Source of the DNA: Gibbula magus
Lineage: Eukaryota; Mollusca; Gastropoda; Trochida; Trochidae
DNA: 64,000 nucleotides
Assembly: GCA_936450465.1 (NCBI GenBank)
Contig: OW388296.1
Location: 29,985,638-30,049,637, forward strand
Reading direction: 5' to 3'
Shown: one piece after another, positions 1 through 11,045 of the stretch
How positions within the stretch are numbered: the stretch's first letter is position 1
Layout: every line of letters begins with the position of its first letter
Position numbers and translations under genes: made by a program
Notes under the pieces: model-generated
What the model was told of the DNA's origin: nothing
The model's database searches: none
What the model saw: only the letters and a program-made list of their open reading frames with translations

Positions 1-1504
1 AGCTTTGTATCATTTTGCATGATTATGTAACCTGATAATATTATGTAACATATGTCTGTAATAAATAACTATTTATTATTACTATTAACTCGTATCTCGC
101 TTTAAGTATATATATACTACGTTAATTTGATGTTTATGATATTTTATGTGTTATGCTTAAATCAGTTTCATTAAACTAAAAAGTAAACACATTCGTTACA
201 TAGATATTTAATGTTATCAAAAGGTTTAGACAAGTTTGGAATATGTGTAAAGAGTATCCTTCAACTGAAATCTGAGTGGATACTTTAGCTTGTGATAAAG
301 TGAAACTTAAACTCTCATTGTAAATGCTAAAGAAAAGCGTCTACATATTTTAAAACAATTTTATTTATTTTTCTAATAGACATATATATTATATACAGAC
401 TACTCATTCATTATATAAACATTTACAATTCATATATTTACAAATATTAACATGCACAGATCAACTGCATAACATGTTTTTGCAGTTAACATTTTTGAAC
501 ATTTGAAATTCACTTTGTAAATTCATCTAATGTCTGTGAATACAATATACATTTACCTATGTGTGGGATTGTAATCACAGACTTACAAATGACAAATCAA
601 TAATTTCATTAAAAAAAATTAACTTTAAAGTTAAAATTTCCAGATGGATGTGGTACCTTATTGCATTTACTAAACATGGAAACTGGTAAATATACAAACG
701 AAATTGTTACTAAAAAATGAGGATTGTTATACAAAATTTCACACGAGATCATCGATCCCTTATGGTATTTTCTACGGTAGCTGTCAAGATTTATCAATTC
801 TCATTCAACCTTGAACCATTATGCGACCTAATTACTCGTTAATGAAGTATATACATTAAACATTTTCCACTTGAGATTTAATATTTAAACGGTATTGCGC
901 CATGTACTGAGAGACAGATTCCCCCTGCTGAGACAACAGACAGACAGACAGACAGAACACTGTATAGACCACACGGTGTAGACGTCCCAGTTCATTCACT
1001 CGCTCTCATTCATGCACTCGTGATTCACATGTTAATTAATTCTTGAGGTAACTTTATATTTCCCCCTGCTTGTTTGTGTTGCCCTACGGAGCGTATCGAG
1101 TGAAGATTACTGTCAAATCGACTCAGACAGATGCGCAGTGGCGTCACGGTCCCCCTAACACGAGGTAACACCTTATCTCTTACTTCACCTTGCGTCATCC
1201 GACATGGATCGCCGGAGCCGGAAATAAGCCAGATCCAGTCGAGGGGGATTCTGGCGTCTGTGGTATCATCAGTGGGGGAGAAAGAGTTTCGGGGACCTGG
1301 AGGGGGATAAGTACGGGATTGGAGAGGGGTGTCAATAGGAGAGGGAGAGAGATTTGAGTAAAACGGGAGGGTATTATGAAGAAGTTTATATAAGACAAGG
1401 ACACGGTGTGGTGTAGACCAAGGTTACGGGCCGCGTTAATGTATTGATGGAGATAGGAACATTTCGGAAGAGGATAGTTTTGATGAGTAAATCATATACA
1501 GTTT

Positions 1505-1535
<31 letters not shown>

Positions 1536-2450
1536 GGGCAATTCAGTGAAGGTGGATTTGAGAATGAAATAAGAGATAAATTGAGGATAATGGATATATA
1601 CTAGTATGTGTATTGATTATGTCTACTTGAGGAGTAGATATATATCACGTGAGAGGTAGTATAATCTGAAAAACATTGTTCAGAAGAGAGGGGACAATAC
1701 ATTTCAGGGGGATGAGGGTAGATTACCGGGAGAGGGATAATTGGAGGAGGTATTGTACAGTGTTGCATAACTAAGACAAACTTGTTAAAAGGCAGTGCAT
1801 GCAGTTAACAATAAGGAGATAATTTGAAGAAAGGGGTAATTGAGAAATGGGGAAATACAGGTATGGAGGGGGGAGAAGATAATTTCGGAAGGGGGAGAAG
1901 ATAATTCGGGGTGAGGGAATGTAGTCTAGTCGCTAAGAGGGGGACAGAGATTATCCGTGCGAAATCGTCATGATTTGGAAAGATTGCGTCACTTACACAA
2001 ACTTGTTGAAAGACAGTAATATATTACACAATTAGAGGATTAACAAGTGGGTGGTACATCTATGTATGTACATCTGTCATTTGCTCATTTGTTGTGGTAA
2101 TCGCTTTAACATAATCCACCATGGTACGGATGTTTAGGGAATTAGTTCCTGCAGAATAGAAGATGTCATCATTACCGGATGTAGAGATACAGAGGAAGAC
2201 TTCCGGTCTCTGACTTGAGCTTAATCTCTGGCACAAACAATGAGTCTTAATTTATTTATTCATCCTATATACCATTTAATTAGTTTTTTTTACCAAAATG
2301 TATGTCTCGGCTCGACTTGGTAAGTTTAGATTAAAGGACTGAGGATTGAAATATAGTACTTGATTTGACTTTATGCGTTTCTGCAGCATATACACAAATC
2401 AATCTTGCCATGAATAGAATAGAGATATTGCATTTGTAGGATTAGAAGAT
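1..2450. other. No gene seen; AT-rich with G-rich patches
   Basis: No open frame longer than 84 codons and no recognisable protein. It holds a short (CAGA)n run near 936-957, a (GT)n run that passes into 20 consecutive Gs (1504-1538), and two G/A-rich tracts (about 1226-1420 and 1680-1960). The G/A tracts give proline-rich antisense frames that I regard as artefacts. Nothing else could be assigned. Confidence 0.7.
1504..1538. repeat. (GT)n followed by poly-G tract
   Basis: Alternating GT over about 15 bases is followed directly by 20 Gs (1519-1538). Such tracts are length-unstable and are a common site of sequencing-length error. Confidence 0.95.
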
Positions 2451-3010
2451 TTAAGGATGTCCGCTCGTTCCTGTTGAACTTCAAAAATGAAATATGATTA
2501 AGTAAAGATTTTTTTTCATCTTTATTTACTTCATGATATTCTACATCATCTACATACTTATAAAAAAAACAAATGAAATAAAGAAAATGTGACTTTAGAA
2601 CCTCTAAAAAGTGCTTAAACAGCATAAATGGCCTAAATTTGACTAAAAAAGGGGGTTTTCAGGTACATTTTGTGTCAAAGCTTAAAAAAAAAAACACACT
2701 ACCATATATATTTTTTCATCGATTTCGGTAGGGTAACCTGAACTTTGTAACATATCAAAAAAGTAATAAAAGTTTAATACTAGAAATGTATTATTTTAAA
2801 GTTTTTAGCAGTTTTTTTCTCATTTTCCCATAGACTCCCATGTTAAAATTGTACTTCACCCCACTATCTTACAGGCGTCAGATCTCGAAAAAACCCACAC
2901 TACCCCCTATTTTTTAATGCTGATTTTTCAATCATATACTTTGATCTTTTAAAAAATATAAGTTAGAAAAAAAGTTTAATTCTATAAATTTGAGGAGCGA
3001 ACATCCTTAA
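2451..3010. mobile_element. TTAA-flanked non-autonomous DNA element, about 560 bp
   Basis: The left end reads TTAAGGATGTCCGCTCGTTC and the right end, read on the minus strand, TTAAGGATGTTCGCTCCTC, giving imperfect terminal inverted repeats of about 15-19 bp that begin with TTAA. The interior has no transposase frame and is rich in A and T runs. TTAA at both ends is the target-duplication signature of piggyBac-type and Sola3-type transposons; assignment to either is inference. An internal degenerate repeat (TTTCGGTAGGGTAACCTGAA and nearby runs) suggests internal decay. No second copy was found in this window. Confidence 0.6.
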
Positions 3011-3625
3011 CATGGCTCTTAAGTTGAATTTAAAAATAGTAAATAAATTTCGATTTTGTAATTAACACTAATTATGACAATTAACACATTTTCACAAGTT
3101 CAACGTCTGTTTCGTCCTGTGTTCACCTCGGTGATAAGCATCACAGATACCATAAAGCGATGTGGTAAAAGTTGTGAAATATTGCATTGTTTTCTCCACG
3201 TTTCCCATTTTGAAGAACATCTTCCTTTTTTATTGATTGTTCGGGAAAAGGTTTGTTGATAAGCTGAAATGTATAGGATTGAAGGTATTATCTTTTTAAA
3301 AACAATAATATGTTCAGACCATCAACATCGTTCACAGTAGTCTTCACCCAGTGTTTTAGATGAGTCTCACACAAGGGCGCTAAGCCATGTAAATCCTCAC
3401 AGCAAGATGCCCCCGTGCCGGGTTTACTTCACTCAAAGCTTGCTGTTCTTGAAGAACACACAGAACAGACTCTCGACGCCCCTGTTCCATGTATGTAGAA
3501 TGTATATCGTGAGTTAGGGATCCGCTTACCAGGCATCATGACGTTGTATTATTATATACTTTATACAGTTTAGAATGACCTAATTGCAACCTAAAACCAG
3601 ACTAAAATTTAGTATACGACTTTAA

Positions 3626-3980
3626 AGGGGCAGTAGCACGTTTTTTCGCTCAAATAAGTCGATGAAATGTATTTGAAAAATAATGTCAACAATAGTAAAA
3701 CACCCTTCTCTCTTCGGAAAATCAAGTTACAAATGAGTGTACATGGTTCCGTAAAGCCATGGGAATCGTTTTTGTCATTCGAAATAATAAAATGTGTTCA
3801 CAATAAAATGGCCGCCATGCAATGTTTGCTCTATACGCAACACCGTTATTACCACTACGGATAATTGGTTTGTGTAATAATACGTTTTACCCTCTTAAGT
3901 AAATATAAATGACATAAACTATCATTATAAATGAGAAATTAGAAAAAATCAAATTTGCAAAAGAACGTGCTACAGCGCCT
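3626..3980 (+). mobile_element. MITE, TTAA family, copy A
   Basis: First of five copies. It is flanked by TTAA (3622-3625 and 3981-3984). The left terminus is AAGGGGCAGTAGCACGTTTT and the right terminus is its inverted complement with small changes, about 20-25 bp. The interior of about 310 bp has no transposase, but includes the block AAAATGGCCGCCATGCAA and the string TACGGATAATTGGTTTGTG, both shared by the other copies. Orientation is set by the ATGGCCGCCAT block followed by GGATAATTGG. The 65-codon frame inside it is not conserved in the other copies and is probably meaningless. Confidence 0.85.
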
Positions 3981-4464
3981 TTAAGCATTCAGGTCTATAT
4001 CATTCTCCTCTCACAGAGTATTCTCTCATAAGTGAATATGAAGGGAGTACCTCTGTGGAAAGAGAATGGTTCCAAATGTGTTTTCAGTTTGTCTAGACTT
4101 ACTGAATGCGACGTTGACTGTATTCAAGGAATTTTATACATTTTATACAAGTGATTGGACAGGACTACCCAAAACCTGATTGATATTACATGGCCATTTA
4201 ATATCTTGATCTGCATAATTTGTATATACTTTAGAAGCTCCTTTAAACATTGTCCTGGCTCTGTGTTGTTATGGAAATCGTTATATTGTAGAATCCTCGG
4301 AATATTATGGGGAACTCCCATGTGTTCAGAAACAAACTTTTCTACATGGAACATCTTTGGAGGTTACGTGTTACAGCATATGTTCCCATGTACAATTGCA
4401 TTTTCTCTAAAAATAAGTATTTGAGTGGCAGTTGTCCTCCCTAATACACTAAAAATAACTGGAT

Positions 4465-4570
4465 GGGAATTGTCCTAGGTGGGAATTGTCCTAGTTGGCA
4501 ATTGTCCTAGGTGGCAATTGTCCGGATGGCAATTGTCCGTTGGCAATTGTCCGGGTGGCAATTGTCCTGC
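4465..4570. repeat. 14-16 bp minisatellite, core GGCAATTGTCC
   Basis: Seven consecutive units of 14-16 bp share GG(C/G)AATTGTCC followed by a variable 3-5 bp linker (TAGGT, TAGTT, GGAT, GTT, GGGT, TGCT). A further related unit lies at 4427-4437. The core contains the 6-bp palindrome CAATTG. The first two units have GGGAATTG and the later ones GGCAATTG, so the array shows a gradient of variants. No coding meaning is visible. Confidence 0.9.
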
Positions 4571-6470
4571 TGCCCGTGTTACCCAATTTCCAATGTAACC
4601 CAGTACGTCTCCTCAAAGTCTGACGTTTACCTTCTGAAATGAATTTTTGTTTAAATTTCAAAATTTGAATAAAATAAAATGAAAAAGAGCCTCTGAGATG
4701 TGTTCATTTATACTGAGCTCTGTAGACTTGCCTTGGCTGTTTAAATTTAACGAAACGAAGAAGGCCAGCAACAAAACAGCTACAGGAACGTCTTAGAGGG
4801 TTGTGTAAAAGCAACGCTGACGAAGAAAAGTCACGGAAGTTTTGCAATGTGTATGCATTGAAGTCACCTGAAGTGACTGTACAATATTGTGACTTATTAA
4901 CATTGCGACTGAACAATCTTGTGACTGTACAATATTGCAATATGGATACAATCATTTTTTTAACAATAAAATGTCTTTTAAATAATCATTTATTGGGTTT
5001 GGGGGGATTTTGTCCGGTTACCTAATGGGGTCTGGATGACGGACTAGTCTCATCAGTGTCTCTTTACCTTTAACAACGCTTAAACCATGAAACTTGAATT
5101 GGTCACCTAAATAATTAAAGAGCTGGACTTGAAATGAAAGTCACCTTAGCTTCATGTTTTTAATGTAGTTTTTATTTCGGAGAAGTTCACTGTGAAGAAG
5201 TCTTAACGAACATCATCATGCACCACGGTTACCAATGCAGGATAACTTCGTTCAACTAATTCTGTTCGTGAAGACCATTAAGAAGTACCTTCTAGGTTTT
5301 TCTGTATGTAATAGCCATTCGAACTGCTACCTCTCCCACATTCTCATGTGGTACTCTATAAGGTAAAAATATATTTTGCAGAATAAAACTTTTTTTATTA
5401 TCTCAAATACTTTATTCTTGTTATGTTGTATTTACAAATAGTTATTTATGATGCATTATTGCAAGCCAATCACTTTTTAGTCTAAGTTGTAACGTTGTAT
5501 TTCCTTCGCCGGTAAGTATTTCTAGCATATAAGCGGAACCTGCTTCATTTATGACCCCTTTCCCCAATTCGCCCCGCTAATCCCACTCCTCAGACGCTGG
5601 TCCCTCCCGATTCCAGTCAGTTACGCAACGTGGGGTGAGGGAGCCCAACCCGCTGTGCAATGTCTCCCCCTTATCTTTATGCTTGATGCCTCGACCTTTA
5701 TGCCAGACAGTGGTACAATATTGGTCTATGGTTTGATTAAATGCGAGATGATATTGTCTGATAAGATGCAGCGCTGGTACCCCCCAGTCCTCAGGGTGCT
5801 ACCAAACTAGCGCTTAAGTAAAGATAACAGCTCCTGCGACAAGAGTTTTATCTCAAAATATACATATTTTTTCTTGATGGGGGTATTTTTGTATCATAAG
5901 CACTCCGCTGCTTTTATGTTGTAGACATAACAGGGCGAAGTAAAATCATTTTCCATAAATGTCGGACGACATTGTTCACAAGTGTTGTAACTAGTGTCTG
6001 AATGTACTATAAATGTCATGGAAGGCAGTTTTATGCACCGCTTCCGTCAATATTGGCTAATCTTCTGTGAATTCAAGAACATTATTCCAGTATTAAGACC
6101 TTTATTATTTGTGTACCAAACACTCAAGGGATGTTAAAGCCAGTCTTGTAGTGGTAGAGGAAAATGTTTCTTTGGTTCATTGATTGAAAGAATGCGTTCG
6201 CCTTCGGTTTAAGGGGTCAAGTCTTTGAATCTTGCTAAGAGACTGTGTCACCGTGTCTTCTGTTAACTTCTATATGCAGAAATATACTACACCGAAAGTT
6301 AGTCAGTTGCTAGATTCAGATTATGCCCGCATGTTTCCCCACAATAGTAGTTTATGATTGTAATAATTTGAAATTTCTCATTTCGTGAGATAGCCAGCGT
6401 GTCAAACTCATTTGATATTCTAAATACGTTCTCGTCTGTCTGTAGAATCCAAGGGAATCAACTCCATCAT
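4571..6470. other. No gene seen; short duplicated motifs
   Basis: AT-rich sequence with no recognisable exon. At 4870-4945 the phrase GTGACTGTACAATATTG occurs twice with a degenerate version between, a small local duplication. Open frames here (at most 83 codons) run through that duplication on both strands and are not credible genes. Confidence 0.6.
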
Positions 6471-6484
6471 GTTTGGTTCATTTC

Positions 6485-6557
6485 AGTAGTCCGAACATTT
6501 CACTATCCGAACGCTTTGATGAAAAACAGAAGTGTTCGGATTATCGAGATCTGACTG
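6485..6557. mobile_element. Possible pogo/Tigger-like MITE fragment
   Basis: Both ends read like inverted copies of a 'CAGT...ATCCGAAC' terminus: the left has CAGTAGTCCGAAC and CTATCCGAACGCTT, and the right end on the minus strand has CAGTCAGATCTCGATAATCCG. Ends of the form CAGTxxxTCGATAATCCGAAC are typical of pogo/Tigger elements. It is only about 73 bp, and only the right side shows an adjoining TA, so this is a decayed or internally deleted copy at best. Confidence 0.4.
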
Positions 6558-6883
6558 TATATAGCAACAATGGCACGTTGGAGCTTCCCAGATATAATAC
6601 AAATTGCCGTGACGAAGATGAAAGTGACGGAAAACCTGAAAGCGATTTTACACTCCACATCTCATTCTTTCACTTGATGGTTTCATCGTCTTTCTGGGTC
6701 AACTCTTAGTGTTCATCAGGTGAAAGAGCAGAAGGGTAACTCTGCTTTAAGTTGCGGTTTGAGACTTCTGAACATTTGAACAGATACTTGAACAGCGGAC
6801 AGTGTTTGTGTACATAATAATAATACTATAACAACACTTTAAGCAAGGAAGCAACAACTCCCATCTTTTAACGTCTTTTTGTA

Positions 6884-6954
6884 TGACGCGGCCGGGAATC
6901 GAACCCCGACCTTCCGGTGATGAGCGGACGCTCTACCAACTGAGCTACATCCCC
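6884..6954 (-). pseudogene. tRNA-like sequence (decayed tRNA or SINE head), CAT in anticodon position
   Basis: On the minus strand this starts GGGGATGTAGCTCAGTTGGT, giving an A box and a normal D arm. A TCAT loop follows, then the B box GGTTCGATTCC. It fails as a working tRNA: the 5' GGGGATG does not pair with the 3' CGCGTCA, the anticodon stem leaves an eight-base loop, and the T stem has a mismatch. It is therefore a tRNA pseudogene or the head of a tRNA-derived SINE whose body I cannot delimit. Confidence 0.65.
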
Positions 6955-8365
6955 GGTTGGCAATGTAATAAAATACCAACGATATTCAATCTATCGTCAC
7001 TTCTATTTCAGAAAACATCGTTATCGTAATTCATTCCTAAAGTGATGTGATACAATATATCAACATCGTAGGTAATTATAAAGAAGCGTTGTTTTTTTTA
7101 TAAGATATTCGAAATCCGGGCAGTGCTTGTAATGATAATCTGTGTCATCTAGTTTGAAACGTCGTGGTGATTTCTAGTTCAAAGGGAAATGAATAAATCA
7201 CCTCGGCGTTTTAGTTTAACTGAATTGAGACATAAAGAAGATTTAACAGAATGCACCAATGTCACAATAACAATGATCACATTAGAAACAAGTGGTGATG
7301 ATGTTACTTATTGCATAAAACGTCCGCCATAGTGTTGCCTCTTCTGGTACGCAAAATAACTAAAACTTGCGTAGTCTAAAAACAGAGCTTGCCCATGTCT
7401 CAAGTGATAAGAAATAATTCGATTTATAAAGATTACGTCATCATCCCTTCTTTCCATTTCAGAAGAAAATTCAATAAACGTCCGGCTAAATTTTACGTAT
7501 TTTACCTTTGGATAGCTTTCACAAAGATTACCAGTACATTGTGTTTTGATCATCTAAGCAAGGGTTTCCTTTAGGAGATACTTGAATTCGATTGTACAGA
7601 TGACGTTTTCATGCAATTAGTAACGTCATCACCATGTGTTTCCATTTCAGGAAAAATTCAATAAAACCTCCGCTTTAATTAAACGAAAGTTAATCCTTAA
7701 AGAGAGTTAACAGAAACCACGATACCCAGACCCCAACGTTAACTGCGGTCCCTCGTGCGAACCCTTTCTGTACACGACCTTATGGTCTCACATCACGGAA
7801 GCTCGTGAATATTTCATCACGGAAATAAATTCGTCCATGCCCTTGGTCCAATTACTCACTTTACGATACGTTTACGCTGTGAATGTGTTACTCCGCTACG
7901 ACGCGTGCAAACAGCCGAGTGCTACGAGCAACTCGAACACGTAACGGCGATCGGACCCGACGTATCGCCGCGTACGTCGTATACGTGAAGTGCGGCAGCA
8001 CTCTTTCATTGACAGGAGCGCTTTGATTAATTGATCAGCCGTTAGGCCAACTGTTCCTATACTCCGGGTATAAGTTGGAAAGTCATCAATAATTGTTATT
8101 AGATTTGACACCTCCCTCCACCAAGGGAGGGAATAAATAATGAACACTTAGCTATGATTTGTTTTGCTGCTCCGTGAGTTGTTTTCTCCAGGGGTCATTG
8201 GCACGACATGGGTTAAATAAATGTGTGCTTTATTCATGAAACATATCATGATACCTACTAAACGCTCGCTCTCGTTGTTTTTAATTATAGCCTAGCTAAG
8301 AAACACGATAGCACTTAGGAATATTGAAGTATAGAATGTACAGGCCGTTCCAGAATTGAAAGCCG
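6955..8365. other. No gene seen; diverged duplicate blocks
   Basis: Two related blocks about 190 bp apart (7428-7490 and 7618-7678) share ACGTCATCA...TTTCCATTTCAG...AAATTCAATAAA. A weaker relative lies near 6990-7025. The pyrimidine tract followed by TTTCAG resembles a splice acceptor but is repeated, and no coding frame follows it, so I treat it as repeat sequence. Confidence 0.5.
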
Positions 8366-8458
8366 TAGTCTGACTACAACCTGACCGCGGTCGACTGCGA
8401 TCTGACTGAAGTCTAACCGAAGTTGACTGCGATCTGACTGCAGTCTGACAACGGTTGA
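8366..8458. repeat. Short tandem array, 32-bp unit (GACTGCGATCTGACT)
   Basis: GACTGCGATCTGACTG occurs at 8393 and 8425, 32 bp apart, flanked by shorter variants of the same GTCTGAC / CCTGACC / GACTGC vocabulary. The antisense 63-codon frame is Arg/Ser/Gln-rich solely because of this repeat. Confidence 0.75.
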
Positions 8459-10129
8459 GATACACACAACCCTCTTTTAACAATTTTAATAAATTATTTC
8501 TTTAAAGTGAGTTTTTCTGACTATGCTCTTCAAAATTAAAATCATGGTCAAGGATGTAGAATCAAACATTTTTCTTTCATTTTGACTGATAGGTTTATTT
8601 CGATACACTGAAACCATTTCTTAGAAAAAAAACTACGCTTTTGCATATTGTACATGTCACATAGATAACATAACATCCTGTATTGTTTGGTTAGTTTTTG
8701 CTGTATAGAGGTAGGTTTTTTGAATGTCAATAAATTATTCAAATGTTCAAATTATAACTGAATTGCATTATGTTATAAAAGCTATGCACAAAGACATACC
8801 CACATATCTCACATATGTAATCATATTGTTTATCTTATATATACCGGCTTCATCATTATATATAAGCCTCCGTAACGTCGAATGTAATGTATTGCAAAGA
8901 ACACAGAAACAATTGTCTTATAGAAACTAGATGCCTTCATCAACTTCCATTCTATCTAATGAAGCTCATTAGTTAAAACTGTTAGCCAAAATGACCATGG
9001 AGCAATCTAAAAACAATTTTCGGGTCAATCATCCAATTATTCTATTCCTTGAGGTGTGGCCACTTGTCCACTGAAGTATCTTGTTAAATGTCCATTACCT
9101 ACAAGAATAACCACGACCCCTTTCATCACTGAAGGTTACCGGACGAAGAATATTTTATGTCCTAAAGATTAAATGGTCAGTCTTCTGCGAGTGACCGTCA
9201 AATGCCTTTATTAGAACCCGAACTGGACATGGTCAAAGCCGAAGCTGTTAAAACCGACCCAAGGCGAGGTAGATCTATTACTCTATCTGCCTGTCTATTA
9301 CACCGCGGCTCATTTAGAAGACACGCATGTCGGGTATTAGAATATCTGAACCAGTTGATGTGGTTCCAAAGTATACACATGGCATACCGACGCCGTTACG
9401 CTTAGAATAGACGCTCTAATTGGATGGACACAAGTGCGTTAACTGCAATATTTAACTGGGAATTGCCGCTGTCCGTTTATGATTCCGAAATCCTGGCGAG
9501 TTTGTTACCAAATTTACGTGCATGGCAGCACTGGTGAAGCAGGTGTGAAGCGCTCATGAAAGATTGACAGTGTTTTGATTGCCCCGGCGTGGTAGTATAG
9601 CCCACGTGCAATATGTGGGGCCAGCCTTCAGCTTAGAACCAACTCGTATTTGGTGCCATAAATACGAAAGTTAGAAAACTCTGTCACTTCTTAGACTCTT
9701 CCAGGACCATAAATTGGAGAGGGGAAAGCGTCTAAAGTTGATTGGTGGTTCCCCCTCCCCCTCCCCCCTCGCAGACAGAGCGGCGACATGGGGCAACTCG
9801 ATCCCTGAGCATAGCATGGTGGAGGCAGATAGGGAATAGGATCGGGACCCTGCGCCGTAATAATGTTCCTCTGTCATTATCACAAGCTTGCTTCCATGCT
9901 CCCCGTGTTTTGCAAGCGGCAGGGGTGGAGGGGAGTGTGTTTACATAAGAGGGGGTGGTGTCTCCTGGTCACTTGCTCGCTCCCCCCTGCAGCTCTGCTA
10001 AACACCATTAGCACCTCCATCAACACGACCTGCAGTCTCACAGGGGAGTGCTCTAATTGATGTTACGCTCTAGTCCCCTGTGTGTTCACTCTGTTTAGTC
10101 TCCTAGACGTCTCTCCATGCAGGAACCAT
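8459..10129. other. No gene seen
   Basis: Nothing recognisable was found. The tract at 9740-9770 is C-rich and pyrimidine-biased. Overlapping 60-70 codon frames occur on both strands at 9198-9405 and 9671-9948, but they overlap each other and resemble no known family. Confidence 0.55.
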
Positions 10130-10475
10130 CCACGTTTTCCCTTTCAGCGAAAGTTCCATTTCGACGTCCATTGATTAGAAAAATTCCCTTCCACGTCCCT
10201 TGATATCACGAATTTCGACGAACCTTTATTAGTCAAGATCCATTTCCTCGTCCCTTGATTAGACGAATTTCGACGTACCTTTATTAGTCAAGATCCCTTT
10301 CCACTTCCCTTGATTAGACGAATTTCGACGTCCCTTTATTAGACAAGATCCCTTTCCACGTCCCTTGATTAGACAAGTATATATTGACGTCCCTTTATTA
10401 GACAAGATCCATTTCAACGTCCCTTTATTAGCCAAGATCCCTTTCGACGTCCTTTTATTAGACTGATTCCTTACG
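10130..10475. repeat. Minisatellite with two alternating unit types, about 25 and 30 bp
   Basis: About eleven units follow the pattern CGTCCCTT(G/T)ATTAGAC then AAGATCCCTTTCCA (about 30 bp) or GAATTTCGA (about 25 bp). In the middle of the array the two types alternate, giving a higher-order period near 55 bp. Towards the right end the long type dominates, and edge units are the most diverged, the usual pattern for an array maintained by exchange in its centre. No open frame runs through it. Confidence 0.9.
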
Positions 10476-10886
10476 GCGTCACCTTTTAAGGGCGATCATC
10501 TGCCAAACAGAGCATACTCCACCGTGTTGATGATAGCTCTGAATACATAGTGTCATGTGTCAGCACGGTTAACAAAAACAAGACTCACGACTCTCGCGTG
10601 GACGTTCAACAGTTATGTTCAAACGGTGGATCCTTTTCCTCATCTTCAACTAAATACTGTACACATCATCGTGAGTACACAACACATGCAGTGCAGCCAA
10701 CATCTCAACGCTCAATTCAGATTCTGTTCTCACCAGGTACCCAGGTTACTGCTAGATGGTCAGAGACATGTGTAAGTTACCACAGGTGACAAGTAAATGT
10801 CTTCATCAGTCCTTTTGAGGGTACCCATCTTTTAAATTTAATATCAAAATAGCCACCTCAGAGACAAACACACATACTTATCACTA

Positions 10887-11045
10887 CACAGGGGCTGGTA
10901 TTGCTGAAAATAATAGTCCTAAGTATATAAAAAAAATTCGCCCTCTGACAGCTACCTACACTATTTATATGTAGACCAAGATAGCTGTCAGAGGACGAAG
11001 TTTTTGACTTGGGACGTATTATTTTCAGCAATTCCAGCCCCTGTG
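10887..11045. mobile_element. Long-TIR MITE, 159 bp, possibly hAT-derived
   Basis: The two halves are inverted copies over about 65 bp each. The left starts CACAGGGGCTGGTATTGCTG and the right end on the minus strand reads CACAGGGGCTGGAATTGCTG; both run inward to a shared CCTCTGACAGCTA. The outside flanks TATCACTA and GATCATTA agree at six of eight positions, compatible with a decayed 8-bp duplication. CAGGGG-type ends with an 8-bp duplication suggest hAT, but that is inference. The transcript would fold into one imperfect hairpin. Confidence 0.75.

Noticed and set aside
6884..6954. A functional tRNA-Met (CAT anticodon)
   Set aside because: The acceptor ends do not pair, the anticodon loop has eight bases and the T stem has a mismatch.
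7428..7690. Splice acceptor-like TTTCCATTTCAG sites
   Set aside because: The motif is duplicated as part of a repeat and no coding frame follows.
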